Assembly (NCBI RefSeq): GCF_900114215.1
Contig: NZ_FOSG01000006.1
Coordinates: 186,001-250,000, forward strand
Direction of reading: 5' to 3'
Length of the DNA: 64,000 nucleotides
From: Streptomyces mangrovi
GTDB taxonomy: Bacteria; Actinomycetota; Actinomycetes; Streptomycetales; Streptomycetaceae
How positions within the stretch are numbered: the stretch's first letter is position 1; each line of letters opens with the position of its first letter. Made by a program: the position numbers and the translations under genes. This document shows positions 19,751-27,688 of this stretch, in pieces. A model generated the notes under the pieces. The model was not told where the DNA came from, did not search any database, and worked only from the letters and a program-made list of their open reading frames with translations.

Positions 19751-20634
19751 ACGCTGAACACACCGGGACGGCGGGCGCCGGCTTCTCGGGAGCCGTCGGG
19801 CTGGTGCTCGCGCGTCCCGCGCGGCTGCTGGGCGTCGAGCCGTTCTTCATGGAGTTCATCGCCGGCATCGAGGAGCGCCTCGCCGAGCGCGGCCTGTCCC
19901 TCCTGCTGCACGTCGTGGCGGACCAGGAGGCCGAGATCGCCGCCTACCGCCGCTGGGCGGAACGCGCACTGGTCGAGGCGGTCGTGGTGGTCAACCGCAC
20001 CGTCGGCGACCGGCGGCCGCCGGTGCTGCGCGAACTGGGGCTCCCCACCGTCCTGGTCGGCGCGGGCAGCGGCGAGGACACGCCCATGCCCGCGGTCCGC
20101 ACCGACGACGCGGGGCCGGTGCGCGAGGCGCTGGCGCATCTGCTCGACCTCGGCCACCGCCGTATCGCCCGGGTCAGTGGGCCGGCGGGCCTGCTGCACA
20201 CCCGGGCCCGCACCGAGGCGCTGGTCGAGGGATGCCGGGAGGCCGGCATCGATCCGGTGGTCGTCGAGGGGGACTACTCCGACGAGTCGGGGGCCAGGCT
20301 CACCACGGAGCTGCTGCGCCGGCCGGAGCCGCCCACCGCGATCCTCTACGACAACGACGTGATGGCGGTCGCCGGTCTGGGCGCGGCCAGGGAGATGGGC
20401 GTCGCCGTTCCCGAGCGGCTCAGCCTGATCGCCTGGGACGACTCGACGATGTGCCGCCTGGCATCGCCGCCGCTGACCACCATGAGCGTGGACGTGCACC
20501 AGTACGGCGTGCTGGTGGCCGAGTCGGTGCTGGAACTGGTCGACGGCCTCCCGGTCGCCGAGCGGTGGTCGCCCACCGCCCGGTGCGTGCCCCGGGGCAG
20601 CACCGCGCGCCACACGGTCCCCTCCACCGCCTGA
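19747..20634 (+). CDS. LacI-type sugar-binding domain protein without a DNA-binding domain
   Basis: This 295-residue protein is the effector-binding part of a LacI/GalR regulator. VGLVLARPARLLGVEPFFMEF opens the periplasmic-binding fold at about residue 18, LGHRRIARVSGP lies near 135, and the AILYDNDVMAVAGLGAAREMG and ERLSLIAWDDS motifs are near 200-230. No helix-turn-helix precedes it, and the ATG overlaps the beta-mannosidase stop, so none can be encoded upstream in this frame. It cannot bind DNA in the usual LacI way. It may be a ligand-binding partner or co-regulator of the locus, or a decayed regulator. The reading frame is intact and the family residues are retained, which argues against simple decay. 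Confidence 0.85.
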   Translation: MNAEHTGTAGAGFSGAVGLVLARPARLLGVEPFFMEFIAGIEERLAERGLSLLLHVVADQEAEIAAYRRWAERALVEAVVVVNRTVGDRRPPVLRELGLPTVLVGAGSGEDTPMPAVRTDDAGPVREALAHLLDLGHRRIARVSGPAGLLHTRARTEALVEGCREAGIDPVVVEGDYSDESGARLTTELLRRPEPPTAILYDNDVMAVAGLGAAREMGVAVPERLSLIAWDDSTMCRLASPPLTTMSVDVHQYGVLVAESVLELVDGLPVAERWSPTARCVPRGSTARHTVPSTA

Positions 20635-20669
20635 CGCCGCTTCGGAGCGGGACGCGGGGGAGGGGAAAC

Positions 20670-20725
20670 GGAAGACCTCCGGGGAGGAGACCCTTCGTAC
20701 GGGCCTCCTCCCCGGAGGTTCTTCC
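20670..20725. terminator. Bidirectional hairpin terminator
   Basis: The arms 20670-20689 and 20705-20725 pair over about 20 bp around a 15-nt loop. The loop lies between the convergent LacI-like and chaplin genes. Confidence 0.85.
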
Positions 20726-20751
20726 GAATCCGGACGCGGTCGGCTGCGCGG

Positions 20752-21102
20752 TCAGCGGCTGCCGTGGTGCTTCTTGCCGTGGTCCTTCTTCTTGTGGTGC
20801 TTCTTGCCGTGATCCTTCTTGGCCTGGTCCTTCTTGGCGTGGTGCTTCTTGGCCTGGTGCTGGTTCCCGTTGACGCAGGTGTTGCCGAACGCCGGGTTCA
20901 GCAGGCCGACGACGTTGACGGTGTTGCCACAGGCGTTGACCGGGATGTGGACCGGCACCTGGATGACATTGCCGGAGACGACGCCCGGGGAGCCGATGGC
21001 GGCGCCCTGCGCCCCGGCGTCGGCGGCGGCGACTCCGGCGGAACCGGCCAGAGCGGCACCGGCGGCGGCCGTCACGGCGACAGCCTTGGCAATACGCGAC
21101 AT
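20752..21102 (-). CDS. Chaplin with Lys/His-rich C-terminal tail
   Basis: This is a 116-residue secreted protein of the chaplin family, hydrophobic amyloid-forming surface proteins that coat aerial hyphae and spores. Residues 1-27 form a signal peptide ending GVAAA. Residues about 28-80 are one chaplin domain with SPGVVSGNVIQVPVHIPVN, CGNTVNVVGLLNPAFGN and the paired Cys residues. Short chaplins normally end here. This one continues with about 35 residues built of KKHHAKKD, KKDHGKKHH and related units, strongly basic and His-rich. The tail has no sorting signal. AAGGAG lies upstream of the ATG. The tail could bind metal, nucleic acid or acidic wall polymers; that is inference. Confidence 0.9.
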   Translation of the reverse strand: MSRIAKAVAVTAAAGAALAGSAGVAAADAGAQGAAIGSPGVVSGNVIQVPVHIPVNACGNTVNVVGLLNPAFGNTCVNGNQHQAKKHHAKKDQAKKDHGKKHHKKKDHGKKHHGSR

Positions 21103-21220
21103 GAAGAGTCACTCCTTATAGCGAACAAACACCCGTCCGCCCGACTGGAGGCGGTGGTGCCGTGACCAACGCCCGGCCGTCCCGGAGGTCACCGCGATTA
21201 GGCCGAACGGTGGTCAAACA

Positions 21221-21640
21221 GTGCGTCGGAAGGCGGTCCGGGCGGTCCGGGCGGCCCCGGCCGCCGGATACACGGCGGTTTCCCAGCCGCGGGTGGGGGC
21301 CGCGCCCTACTGCGCGGCCAAGGGCGGGCTCGGACTGCTCACCCAGGTCATGGTCCTGGAACTGGCCGCCCACGCGATCACCGTCAACGCCGTCGCGCCC
21401 GGGGAGATCGCCACGCCGATGACCGGCCGGGAGGACACCGACGTGACCACCGAGAAGCGGCCCGGCATCCCCGCGGGGCGGCCCGGCGACGCCCGCGAGG
21501 TGGCGGCCGTGGTCGCCTTCCTCGCCGGGCCGGACGCCGCCTACGTCACCGGCGCGTCGTGGGCGGTCGACGGCGGCATACTGCGGATGGGGCCGCAGGC
21601 CGGCTCCCATCTGGAGAGCGACTCCTGGCGCCGGCCCTGA
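21221..21640 (+). pseudogene. Truncated short-chain dehydrogenase, C-terminal fragment
   Basis: Only the C-terminal half of an SDR oxidoreductase is present. Recognisable sequence begins around 21290 with PRVGAAPYCAAKGGLGLLT, which holds the YxxxK catalytic pair, and continues through TVNAVAPGEIATPM to VTGASWAVDGG. The Rossmann GxxxGxG motif, the NAG motif and the catalytic Ser, about 130 residues in all, are missing. The DNA upstream belongs to the chaplin promoter region. The remnant probably marks an old deletion or rearrangement beside the chaplin gene. No good ribosome-binding site precedes the open part. Confidence 0.8.
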
Positions 21641-21730
21641 ACGGCCCCCGCCGAAGACGGCCGTTGCTCCGGTTGGTGGACGCCGGTTTCCCCCGGGCGC
21701 AGTGAAGGGGCAGCATCGGTTCAGGACATC

Positions 21731-21808
21731 CCGGACGGAACAGGCCGGACGGAACAGCCTGGACATGACGGCCCGGCAGAACGGCCTGACAGAACGGCCC
21801 GGACGAGA
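21731..21808 (+). repeat. Degenerate 13-14-bp tandem repeat
   Basis: Six consecutive units related to CCGGACGGAACAGC occupy the gap before the VOC gene. The first two are nearly identical, and later copies drift (CTGGACATGACGGC, CCGGCAGAACGGC, CTGACAGAACGGC). The array ends about 20 bp before the GTG start. No coding sense is evident. Confidence 0.7.
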
Positions 21809-21827
21809 GACGGTGTGGTGATCGGCC

Positions 21828-22613
21828 GTGACGGAGACCGAGAGCGTGCCGCAGGGCGCGCCCTGCTGGGTCACCCTGCTGGCTCCCAACCTGGAAGCCG
21901 CGCAGAACTTCTACGGCGAACTCTTCGGCTGGCGGTACCGGCCGGGCTCGCAGCGGCTCGGCCACTACGTGGTCGCGCTGGCCGGGGACGTCCCCGTCGC
22001 CGGGCTGGGCGAGGCCAAGGACAGCCTGCGCACCCTCACCTCCTGGACGGCGTACTTCGCCTCCGACAGCGTCGACGTCGCGGCCGGGCGGGTGCGCGAA
22101 CGAGGGGCGACCGTCGCCGTGGGACCGGTGCGGTTCGCCTCCGGCCGGGTGGCGTGGGCGGCCGACCCGGCGGGGGCGGTCTTCGGGATCTGGGAGGGCG
22201 GCATCGACCCGGAGTGGCAGGCCGGGAGCAGGATCAACGCCCCCTCCTGGCTGGAACTGCTCACCCGCGACGCCTTCGCCGCCGCGCTCTTCTACGGCGA
22301 GGTGTTCGGCTGGGACAAGGGGGACCCCGAGCGCTACGACATCCGCTACGAGCACGACCGGGTGATCCTGCGCATCGACAGGCGCACCGTGGCGGGCCTG
22401 AGCGGCGGAGCGGTGGAGGACGCGCCCGACCCGCGGGTGCGGCCGCACTGGCACGTCCACTTCCGCGTCGAGGACGTGGACGCGGCGGCGGTGAAGGCGG
22501 AGGCACTGGGCGCCGAGGTGGTCTCCGCACCGGCCGACACCCCCTCGGGGCGGCAGGCGGTCGTCCGGGACCCGCAGGGCGCCCTGTTCTCGGTCGAGAA
22601 CCGGGCGCCCTGA
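21828..22613 (+). CDS. VOC family protein, two glyoxalase-fold modules
   Basis: This 261-residue cytosolic protein holds two vicinal-oxygen-chelate modules. One spans about 10-125 (WVTLLAPNLEAAQNFYGELFGW), and the other about 135-258 (WLELLTRDAFAAALFYGEVFGWD). Each ends with a typical D-P-x-G-A-x-F element (ADPAGAVFGIWE and RDPQGALFSVEN). Streptomyces proteins of this type are annotated as glyoxalase or hydroxylase-like with no proven substrate. GTG at 21828 is the only reasonable start. The gene is convergent with the metallophosphoesterase gene. Confidence 0.9.
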   Translation: MTETESVPQGAPCWVTLLAPNLEAAQNFYGELFGWRYRPGSQRLGHYVVALAGDVPVAGLGEAKDSLRTLTSWTAYFASDSVDVAAGRVRERGATVAVGPVRFASGRVAWAADPAGAVFGIWEGGIDPEWQAGSRINAPSWLELLTRDAFAAALFYGEVFGWDKGDPERYDIRYEHDRVILRIDRRTVAGLSGGAVEDAPDPRVRPHWHVHFRVEDVDAAAVKAEALGAEVVSAPADTPSGRQAVVRDPQGALFSVENRAP

Positions 22614-22639
22614 GTTCGTGGGGCGGGCGCGGCGGCTGC

Positions 22640-23404
22640 TCAGCGGGAGGCCCCGGCCAGCGCCCCGGTTCCGCGTTCCGTGCCGGACTCCAGGTGGTAC
22701 ACCGCGAAGGCGCGCCGGATGACCGGCTGGGCGACGTTGCGCACCCGCACCCCGCCACTGGTCAGACCGTGCTCGGTACCCGCGTGGGCGTGCCCGTGGA
22801 CGGCCAGGTCGGCGCCCGCCGAGTCCACCGCCTCGGCCAGCAGGTAGCTGCCCAGGAAGGGATAGATCTCCAGTGGCTCGCCGGCGAGGGTGTCGGGCAC
22901 GGGGGAGAAGTGCGTCAGGGCGATCCGTACGGCGCACCCCCGCCGGTCCAGCTCCTCCAGCGATGCCCGCAGACCGTCCGCGCGGCGGCGGGTGTAGCGG
23001 ATGAACTCCTTCATGATCGGCTCGCCGAACTCGCCGCCGCTGCGCCCGGCGAACCCTCCGCCGAACCCCTTGGTCCCCGCGACGCCGACACGGGTGCCGT
23101 CCACGTCCACGACCGTCCCCCCGCCCTCCAGGACGGTCACGCCCGCGTCCCGCAGCACGGCGGTGACCTCCTCGGGGCGCTCGTCCTGGTGGTCGTGGTT
23201 GCCCAGCACGGCGATCACCGGCACCCGCAGATCCGCGACCTCCTCGGCGACGACCCGCATCTCCTCGGGCGTGCCGTGGCGGGTCAGGTCCCCGGCGAGC
23301 AGCAGGAGGTCGGCGCGGTCGGGCAGGGTCTCGAAGGCGGGGCGCAGCACCCCCCTGCTGTCCGGCCCCATGTGGATGTCACCGACGGCCGCGACGCGGA
23401 TCAT
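22640..23404 (-). CDS. Metallophosphoesterase
   Basis: This 254-residue calcineurin-like phosphoesterase has the full metal-site set: VGDIHMG near residue 8, LLAGDLTRHG near 40, VLGNHDHQ near 67, ALTHFSP near 163 and VHGHAHAG near 205. These residues bind two divalent metals and hydrolyse phosphoesters; the substrate is unknown. Its ATG overlaps the stop of the upstream BON gene, so it is translated together with that gene and the nucleotidyltransferase-like gene before it. Confidence 0.92.
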   Translation of the reverse strand: MIRVAAVGDIHMGPDSRGVLRPAFETLPDRADLLLLAGDLTRHGTPEEMRVVAEEVADLRVPVIAVLGNHDHQDERPEEVTAVLRDAGVTVLEGGGTVVDVDGTRVGVAGTKGFGGGFAGRSGGEFGEPIMKEFIRYTRRRADGLRASLEELDRRGCAVRIALTHFSPVPDTLAGEPLEIYPFLGSYLLAEAVDSAGADLAVHGHAHAGTEHGLTSGGVRVRNVAQPVIRRAFAVYHLESGTERGTGALAGASR

Positions 23405-23697
23405 GCCAGCTCCTCAGGACGGTCGGGGGCGGTGGGGTCGGCCACGACGATGTCGGTCCGCACCGGTGTGCCGCCCAGTTCCTCCTTCGCGACGCGCACG
23501 ACGGTGTCGCGGCACTCGGCGGTGGGGACGGTGCCGCTGACGACCACCGTGCCGCCGCGGGACTCGATGCGCATGCCGAGTTCGGCGACCTCCTCGCGCA
23601 CGAGCCTCTCCTGCAGATGGGCGATGCGGTACTCGGTGTTGTCCGCGCCGCCTTCCCGGCCTCCCCGGCCGCTTCGGCCGGTGTCGTGGTCCGTCAT
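23401..23697 (-). CDS. BON domain protein
   Basis: This 98-residue protein contains a single BON domain (about 20-85; YRIAHLQERLVREEVAELGMRI, then GGTVVVSGTVPTAECRDTV). BON domains are associated with osmotic-shock and membrane-contact proteins, usually paired or fused to other modules. No signal peptide is visible, so it is probably cytosolic. The stop overlaps the metallophosphoesterase start, and the ATG at 23697 overlaps the end of the preceding nucleotidyltransferase gene, so the three form a compact operon. Confidence 0.85.
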   Translation of the reverse strand: MTDHDTGRSGRGGREGGADNTEYRIAHLQERLVREEVAELGMRIESRGGTVVVSGTVPTAECRDTVVRVAKEELGGTPVRTDIVVADPTAPDRPEELA

Positions 23698-24425
23698 GAC
23701 AGTCCTCCACGGTCGTCGTCCTGCGGCGAGATGACCTGCAGACGTTCCAGCAGGTAGAGAAAGGCGTCCGGCATCGACGCCGCTCCGCACTCGCGCCGCA
23801 CCCGGGGCCAGTCGACCTTCTCCCGCAGGGCCCGCGCGATCGGCAGCACGGCGCCGAAGTCGCAGTGGTGCTCGGTGAAGGCGTTCAGCAGGCCGGCGAG
23901 CAGGTCGGTCACCGACAGCACGGGCATGCGGACCGACTCCACGGGCAGTTCCTCGGCCCGTCCCAGCAGTTCGCGGGTCACCGGCTGCCGCGCCAGCTCG
24001 AAGATCAGATCGATGTCCTGGCCCATGCACCGGGCCTTGAGCAGCCAGTCCTCCGGAGGGGTGTACACCTCCAGCCCGGCGTCGCGGAGCGTGGCGGCCA
24101 CCGCGTCGGCGTCCTCGGGCAGGACGCAGAAGTCGGCGTCGTGCTGGAGGTTCCCCGGGCCGCCGTGGGCGTAGACGGCGACGCTGCCCGCCAGGGCGAA
24201 GGGGTGTCCGGCGCCCTTCAGCAGGGAGGCCACCTGCTTGGTGGCCTCCAGAATGGCCTGGGTGAGGTCGGGGGGCAGCTCCTCGAGTCCCGCGTCGGCG
24301 TCCAGGCGGCCCCGCCCGCCCTCCTGCCCGCCGGGCCCGCCGTCCCGTCCGGTCGCCGGGCGCGGGGCGGCCGGCGCGTTCCGCTCGGCCGGTGCCGCCT
24401 CGCCCGGATGCTCGGTCACAGTCAC
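23694..24425 (-). CDS. Nucleotidyltransferase-fold protein
   Basis: This 243-residue protein has the nucleotidyltransferase pattern FALAGSVAVYAHGG at about 85-98, followed by HDADFCVLPE and, further on, QDIDLIFEL, which supply the acidic metal ligands. The family includes AbiEii/MNT-like enzymes that transfer nucleotides to proteins or RNA, but no partner antitoxin is seen here. A disordered Pro/Gly-rich N-terminus of about 60 residues precedes the domain. GTG at 24425 is chosen because GGAG lies 6 nt upstream; a second GTG at 24419 is also possible. It is the first gene of the BON/metallophosphoesterase operon. Confidence 0.8.
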   Translation of the reverse strand: MTVTEHPGEAAPAERNAPAAPRPATGRDGGPGGQEGGRGRLDADAGLEELPPDLTQAILEATKQVASLLKGAGHPFALAGSVAVYAHGGPGNLQHDADFCVLPEDADAVAATLRDAGLEVYTPPEDWLLKARCMGQDIDLIFELARQPVTRELLGRAEELPVESVRMPVLSVTDLLAGLLNAFTEHHCDFGAVLPIARALREKVDWPRVRRECGAASMPDAFLYLLERLQVISPQDDDRGGLS

Positions 24426-24466
24426 TCCGCTCTCCAGGTCGTCTCGTCGTTCCCCGCCGCCGGGTG

Positions 24467-24500
24467 CCGGCCTCCCCGGCCGTACGGCCGGGGAGGCCGG
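24467..24500. repeat. 34-bp perfect palindrome in a divergent gap
   Basis: CCGGCCTCCCCGGCCG, TA, and the exact complement form an uninterrupted 34-bp palindrome. It sits 42 bp upstream of the nucleotidyltransferase start in the 332-bp gap 24426-24757, between divergent genes, where a terminator is not expected. It may be an attenuator in the leader or a cruciform. I saw nothing else convincing in this gap. Confidence 0.7.
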
Positions 24501-24757
24501 GGGCGTCCACGAGAGCACCGGTACCCGCCGTCGTCCGATCGATACCGGCCGATACCGGGCGCTCCGGGGCGGGCGGAACGGAACGGGCGTTCCCGCCGGC
24601 GGAGCGGAGCGGACGCGCCCGTGGAATCGCGCCACGGGAAAGGGCGGACGGGACCGCCCGCTGTCCGGCGCGGAGTCAACTCCCTGCCATGCCGGGGTAG
24701 TTTCGGGGAACAACCCCACCTGACGGAGTCTCCCGCCGCAGACGGAGGTGCACGCAG

Positions 24758-25432
24758 ATGGCCCGCCCCGACAGATCCACGGTCTCCCCGAGATGGATCA
24801 CCCCGCTCCTCCTGGTGGTCCTCCTGCTGGCCGGAGTGCTGCTGGCCGGGCAGCTGCGCATCCTGCCCGAACTGAGGAACCCGTTCGCCACCGAGACCGA
24901 GGACCGCACCGGCCCCGCGGTGCTGAAGTCCCTCAGGGACATGAGCCGCTACGAGGGGGCCTCCGGCACCTTCCAGGTGGTCGTCGACCTGGACAAGGAC
25001 GCGAAGTTCCTGCCGGACGCGGTACGCGGCAGTCGGACGCTGTTCGTCGGCACGGGCAGCGTCGGCGCGTACGTGGACCTCGGCGGTCTCGGCGAGGAGG
25101 CCGTCACGGTCACCGACGACCGCAGGAGCGCCACGGTGCGGCTGCCGCACGCCCGGCTGGAGAAGCCCGCGCTGGACGTCGAGCGCTCGTACGCCGTCAC
25201 CAAGGAGCGCGGCCTGCTCGACCGGCTCGGCGACCTCTTCTCCGACAACCCGGGCGACGAGCGGGAGGTCCACCGGCTCGCGGCCGAGCACATCGCAGAG
25301 GCCGCGAAGGAGAGCGGGCTGGCGAAGCGGGCCGAGGCGAACACCGAGGACATGCTGGAGAACCTGCTGCGTTCCCTGGGGTTCGAGCGGGTCTCGGTGA
25401 CCTTCGGAGGGGAGGACGGCGGGCGCGGCTGA
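24758..25432 (+). CDS. DUF4230 membrane-anchored protein
   Basis: This 224-residue protein has one N-terminal membrane segment (about 13-34, WITPLLLVVLLLAGVLLAG), with the rest predicted outside. The outer part matches DUF4230: VLKSLRDMSRYEGASGTFQVVVDL near residue 55, then FVGTGSVGAYVDLG and a long amphipathic C-terminal helix. The family has no known activity. It is preceded by a GGAGGTG site and has no close operon partner. Confidence 0.85.
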   Translation: MARPDRSTVSPRWITPLLLVVLLLAGVLLAGQLRILPELRNPFATETEDRTGPAVLKSLRDMSRYEGASGTFQVVVDLDKDAKFLPDAVRGSRTLFVGTGSVGAYVDLGGLGEEAVTVTDDRRSATVRLPHARLEKPALDVERSYAVTKERGLLDRLGDLFSDNPGDEREVHRLAAEHIAEAAKESGLAKRAEANTEDMLENLLRSLGFERVSVTFGGEDGGRG

Positions 25433-25585
25433 ACGCGGGCGCCACCGTGTCTCGGCCGGTGCGCACCGGCCGGCAGGGGGCGGACGCGGGCCGACGCGGG
25501 GCCGGCCCGGAGAACCGTACGGCCCGGAAAGCCGTCCGGCCGGGGAGGCCTGCTCCGTTCCCTCCGGGGCGCGGCCCCGCTATCG

Positions 25586-25601
25586 TACCGACCGGCTGGT
25601 A
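25586..25601. promoter_or_regulatory. TetR-type operator candidate
   Basis: TACCGACCGGCTGGTA is a near-palindrome of the TACCNACCGGTNGGTA type recognised by TetR-family repressors in Streptomyces. It directly follows a TATCGT -10-like box and lies about 115 bp upstream of the alpha/beta hydrolase gene. The regulator itself is not adjacent. Confidence 0.5.
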
Positions 25602-25715
25602 GGCAGCTCCCGCCCGGCGGGCCCGCCGTACGGCCCGGCGACAGGCGGCGGACCGCCCGACGGCCGCGGAAGCCGACCGCCCCGGCCCCGGCCGGGCCCC
25701 GCCGAGGAGGAACAC

Positions 25716-26669
25716 ATGCCACGCGCCCTGTCCAACGGGATGGAACTGGAGTACGACACCTTCGGCGACCCGGACGGGCCGGTACTGCTGCTCATCATGG
25801 GCCTCGGCACCCAGATGACCGCCTGGCACCCGAACTTCTGCGGGGCGCTCGCCGACCGGGGCTTCCACGTCGTCCGCTACGACAACCGCGACTGCGGCCT
25901 GTCCACCTTCCTGGACGACTGCCCGCCCCCGGACATCCGAGCCGTCCTGGCGGGCGACACCTCCACAGCCCCCTACCGCGTCGCCGACATGGCCCGGGAC
26001 GCCGCGGGCCTGCTCGACGCCCTGGAGATCGACGCCGCGCACGTCGTCGGAGCCTCGATGGGCGGCATGATCGCCCAGCAGTTCGCGATCGACCACCCCT
26101 CGCGGGTGCGCTCGCTGTGCTCGATCATGTCCACCACCGGGGACCGCTCCGTCGGCCGGGGCACCCCCGAGGCGCTGGCCGCGCTGGCGGCACCGCCGCC
26201 CCGCGACCGGCGGGAGGCGGGGGAGCAGGGCGTGCGCTCCTTCTCCGTCCTCGGATCGCCCGGCTACCCGACCGCCCCCGAGGAACTGCGCGAGCGAGCC
26301 GAGGCCGCCTACGACCGGTCCCCCCGGTCCGACGGCTTCGCCCGCCAGTACGCCGCGATCCTGGCCTCGCCCGACCGTACGCCGCACCTGCGGGCCGTCA
26401 CCGCTCCGACGCTGGTCGTCCACGGTGCCGACGACCCCCTCATCGACCGTGGCGGCGGCGAGGCGACGGCGGGCGCGATCCCCGGCGCCGAGCTCCTGGT
26501 GATCCCCGGCATGGGGCACGACCTGCCCGAACAGCTCTGGCCGCTCCTGGCCGACGCCATCGCCCGCAACGCCGCCCGCGCGGACGACCGCGTCACCGCC
26601 CCCGGCGCTCCCGCCTCCTCCGCGGCCTCCCCGGGCCCCGGAGCGGACGGTTCCGAGCTCGGTGGCTGA
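25716..26669 (+). CDS. Alpha/beta hydrolase
   Basis: This 317-residue cytosolic hydrolase has the classical fold order: LLIMGLGTQMTAWHP (oxyanion hole) near residue 28, nucleophile elbow GASMGG with Ser near 110, VVHGADDPLID supplying the acid near 235, and PGMGHDLP supplying the His near 262. A low-complexity Ala/Pro tail of about 25 residues ends the protein. The substrate is unknown. It starts after GAGGAGGAACAC. Confidence 0.92.
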   Translation: MPRALSNGMELEYDTFGDPDGPVLLLIMGLGTQMTAWHPNFCGALADRGFHVVRYDNRDCGLSTFLDDCPPPDIRAVLAGDTSTAPYRVADMARDAAGLLDALEIDAAHVVGASMGGMIAQQFAIDHPSRVRSLCSIMSTTGDRSVGRGTPEALAALAAPPPRDRREAGEQGVRSFSVLGSPGYPTAPEELRERAEAAYDRSPRSDGFARQYAAILASPDRTPHLRAVTAPTLVVHGADDPLIDRGGGEATAGAIPGAELLVIPGMGHDLPEQLWPLLADAIARNAARADDRVTAPGAPASSAASPGPGADGSELGG

Positions 26670-26710
26670 AGCCGCTCACGCCCCCTCCGGGCCACCCGCG
26701 CCGTCCGGGC

Positions 26711-26741
26711 TTGACCCTGACACCGTGTGAGGCCCTGGAGT
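26711..26741 (+). promoter_or_regulatory. MerR-type promoter with 19-bp spacer and dyad
   Basis: TTGACC (26711-26716) and TGGAGT (26736-26741) are separated by 19 bp, the over-long spacing typical of MerR-controlled promoters. The spacer holds the dyad CCTGACAC-C-GTGTGAGG (26716-26732). Transcription would start only a few nucleotides before the ATG of the MerR gene at 26752, so autoregulation is likely. Confidence 0.75.
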
Positions 26742-26751
26742 AGGGAGCGTC

Positions 26752-27606
26752 ATGTTCACCATCGGAGACTTCGCCAGGCACGGCCGCGTGTCGGTCCGCA
26801 TGCTGCGGCACTACGACACGATCGGGCTGCTGCGCCCCGCCCGGACCGATCCGGTCAGCGGCTACCGCTTCTACGAGGCGGGCCAGCTCGCCCGGCTCAA
26901 CCGCGTCATCGCACTGAAGGACCTCGGCTTCACCCTCGAACAGGTGAGGACGATCCTCGACGAGCGCCCGGGCACCGAGGAACTGCGCGGGATGCTCGGA
27001 CTGCGGCGGGCGGAGCTGGAGGACGCGGTGGCGGCCGCCACCGCGCGGCTGGCCCGGGTCGAGGCGAGGCTCCGGACCATCGAGAGCGAGGGACACATGC
27101 CCACCGAGGACATCGTGGTCAAGAGCATCCCGCCGGTACGGGTGGCCGAGCTGACCGGCATCGCCGACAGCTTCGGGCCCGAGCACATCGGCCCGGTCGT
27201 CCAGCCGCTGTACGACGAACTGTGCCGCCGGCTGGAGCGGGCCGGGGTGGAGGCGGCCGGGCCGGGCATCGCCTGGTACGAGGACGCCCCCGGCGGGGGC
27301 GGCGCGGTCGTCGTCCACGCCGGCATCACGGTCGCGGCCGGGGTCGGAGCCGGGGCCGGGACCGGGACCGGGGCCGGGGCGGAGGACGGCTTCGAGACCG
27401 TGGACCTGCCCGGCATCGAGCAGGCCGCCACCATTGTCCACCGCGGCCCCATGGACCGCGTCATGCCCACGGCCCAGGCCCTGGCCCGCTGGATCGACAC
27501 CGGCGGGTACCGCTCGGCCGGCTACGCGCGGGAGCTGTACCTGGAGTGCCCGCGGGACAGGGAGAAGTGGGTGACCGAGCTCCAGGAGCCGATCACGCGG
27601 GCCTGA
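26752..27606 (+). CDS. MerR family regulator with GyrI-like effector domain
   Basis: This 284-residue regulator has an N-terminal MerR winged helix (residues 1-70, FTIGDFARHGRVSVRMLRHYDTIGLL), a coiled-coil dimerisation helix (about 75-115) and a C-terminal GyrI-like ligand-binding domain (about 120-280). Proteins of this architecture activate efflux or detoxification genes when bound to small hydrophobic ligands. A Gly/Ala/Thr stretch near residues 200-215, encoded by a GGGGCC-like repeat, interrupts the effector domain. It probably regulates itself through the 19-bp-spaced promoter. No obvious target gene lies next to it. Confidence 0.92.
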   Translation: MFTIGDFARHGRVSVRMLRHYDTIGLLRPARTDPVSGYRFYEAGQLARLNRVIALKDLGFTLEQVRTILDERPGTEELRGMLGLRRAELEDAVAAATARLARVEARLRTIESEGHMPTEDIVVKSIPPVRVAELTGIADSFGPEHIGPVVQPLYDELCRRLERAGVEAAGPGIAWYEDAPGGGGAVVVHAGITVAAGVGAGAGTGTGAGAEDGFETVDLPGIEQAATIVHRGPMDRVMPTAQALARWIDTGGYRSAGYARELYLECPRDREKWVTELQEPITRA

Positions 27607-27621
27607 CCCCCGCCCCGCCGT

Positions 27622-27665
27622 CGGTGTCCGCTCCCGCCCCGCCGCCGGGGCGGGAGCGGACACCG
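27622..27665. terminator. Bidirectional hairpin terminator
   Basis: A perfect 20-bp stem (27622-27641 with 27646-27665) closes a CCGC loop between the convergent MerR and SDR genes. Confidence 0.87.
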
Positions 27666-27688
27666 GCCCGCCTCGTGCGCCGGTCCGG

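Noticed and set aside
23651..23690. CCTCCCCGGCCGCTTCGGCCGG as a hairpin
   Set aside because: It lies inside the BON coding region and is explained by Gly/Arg codons.
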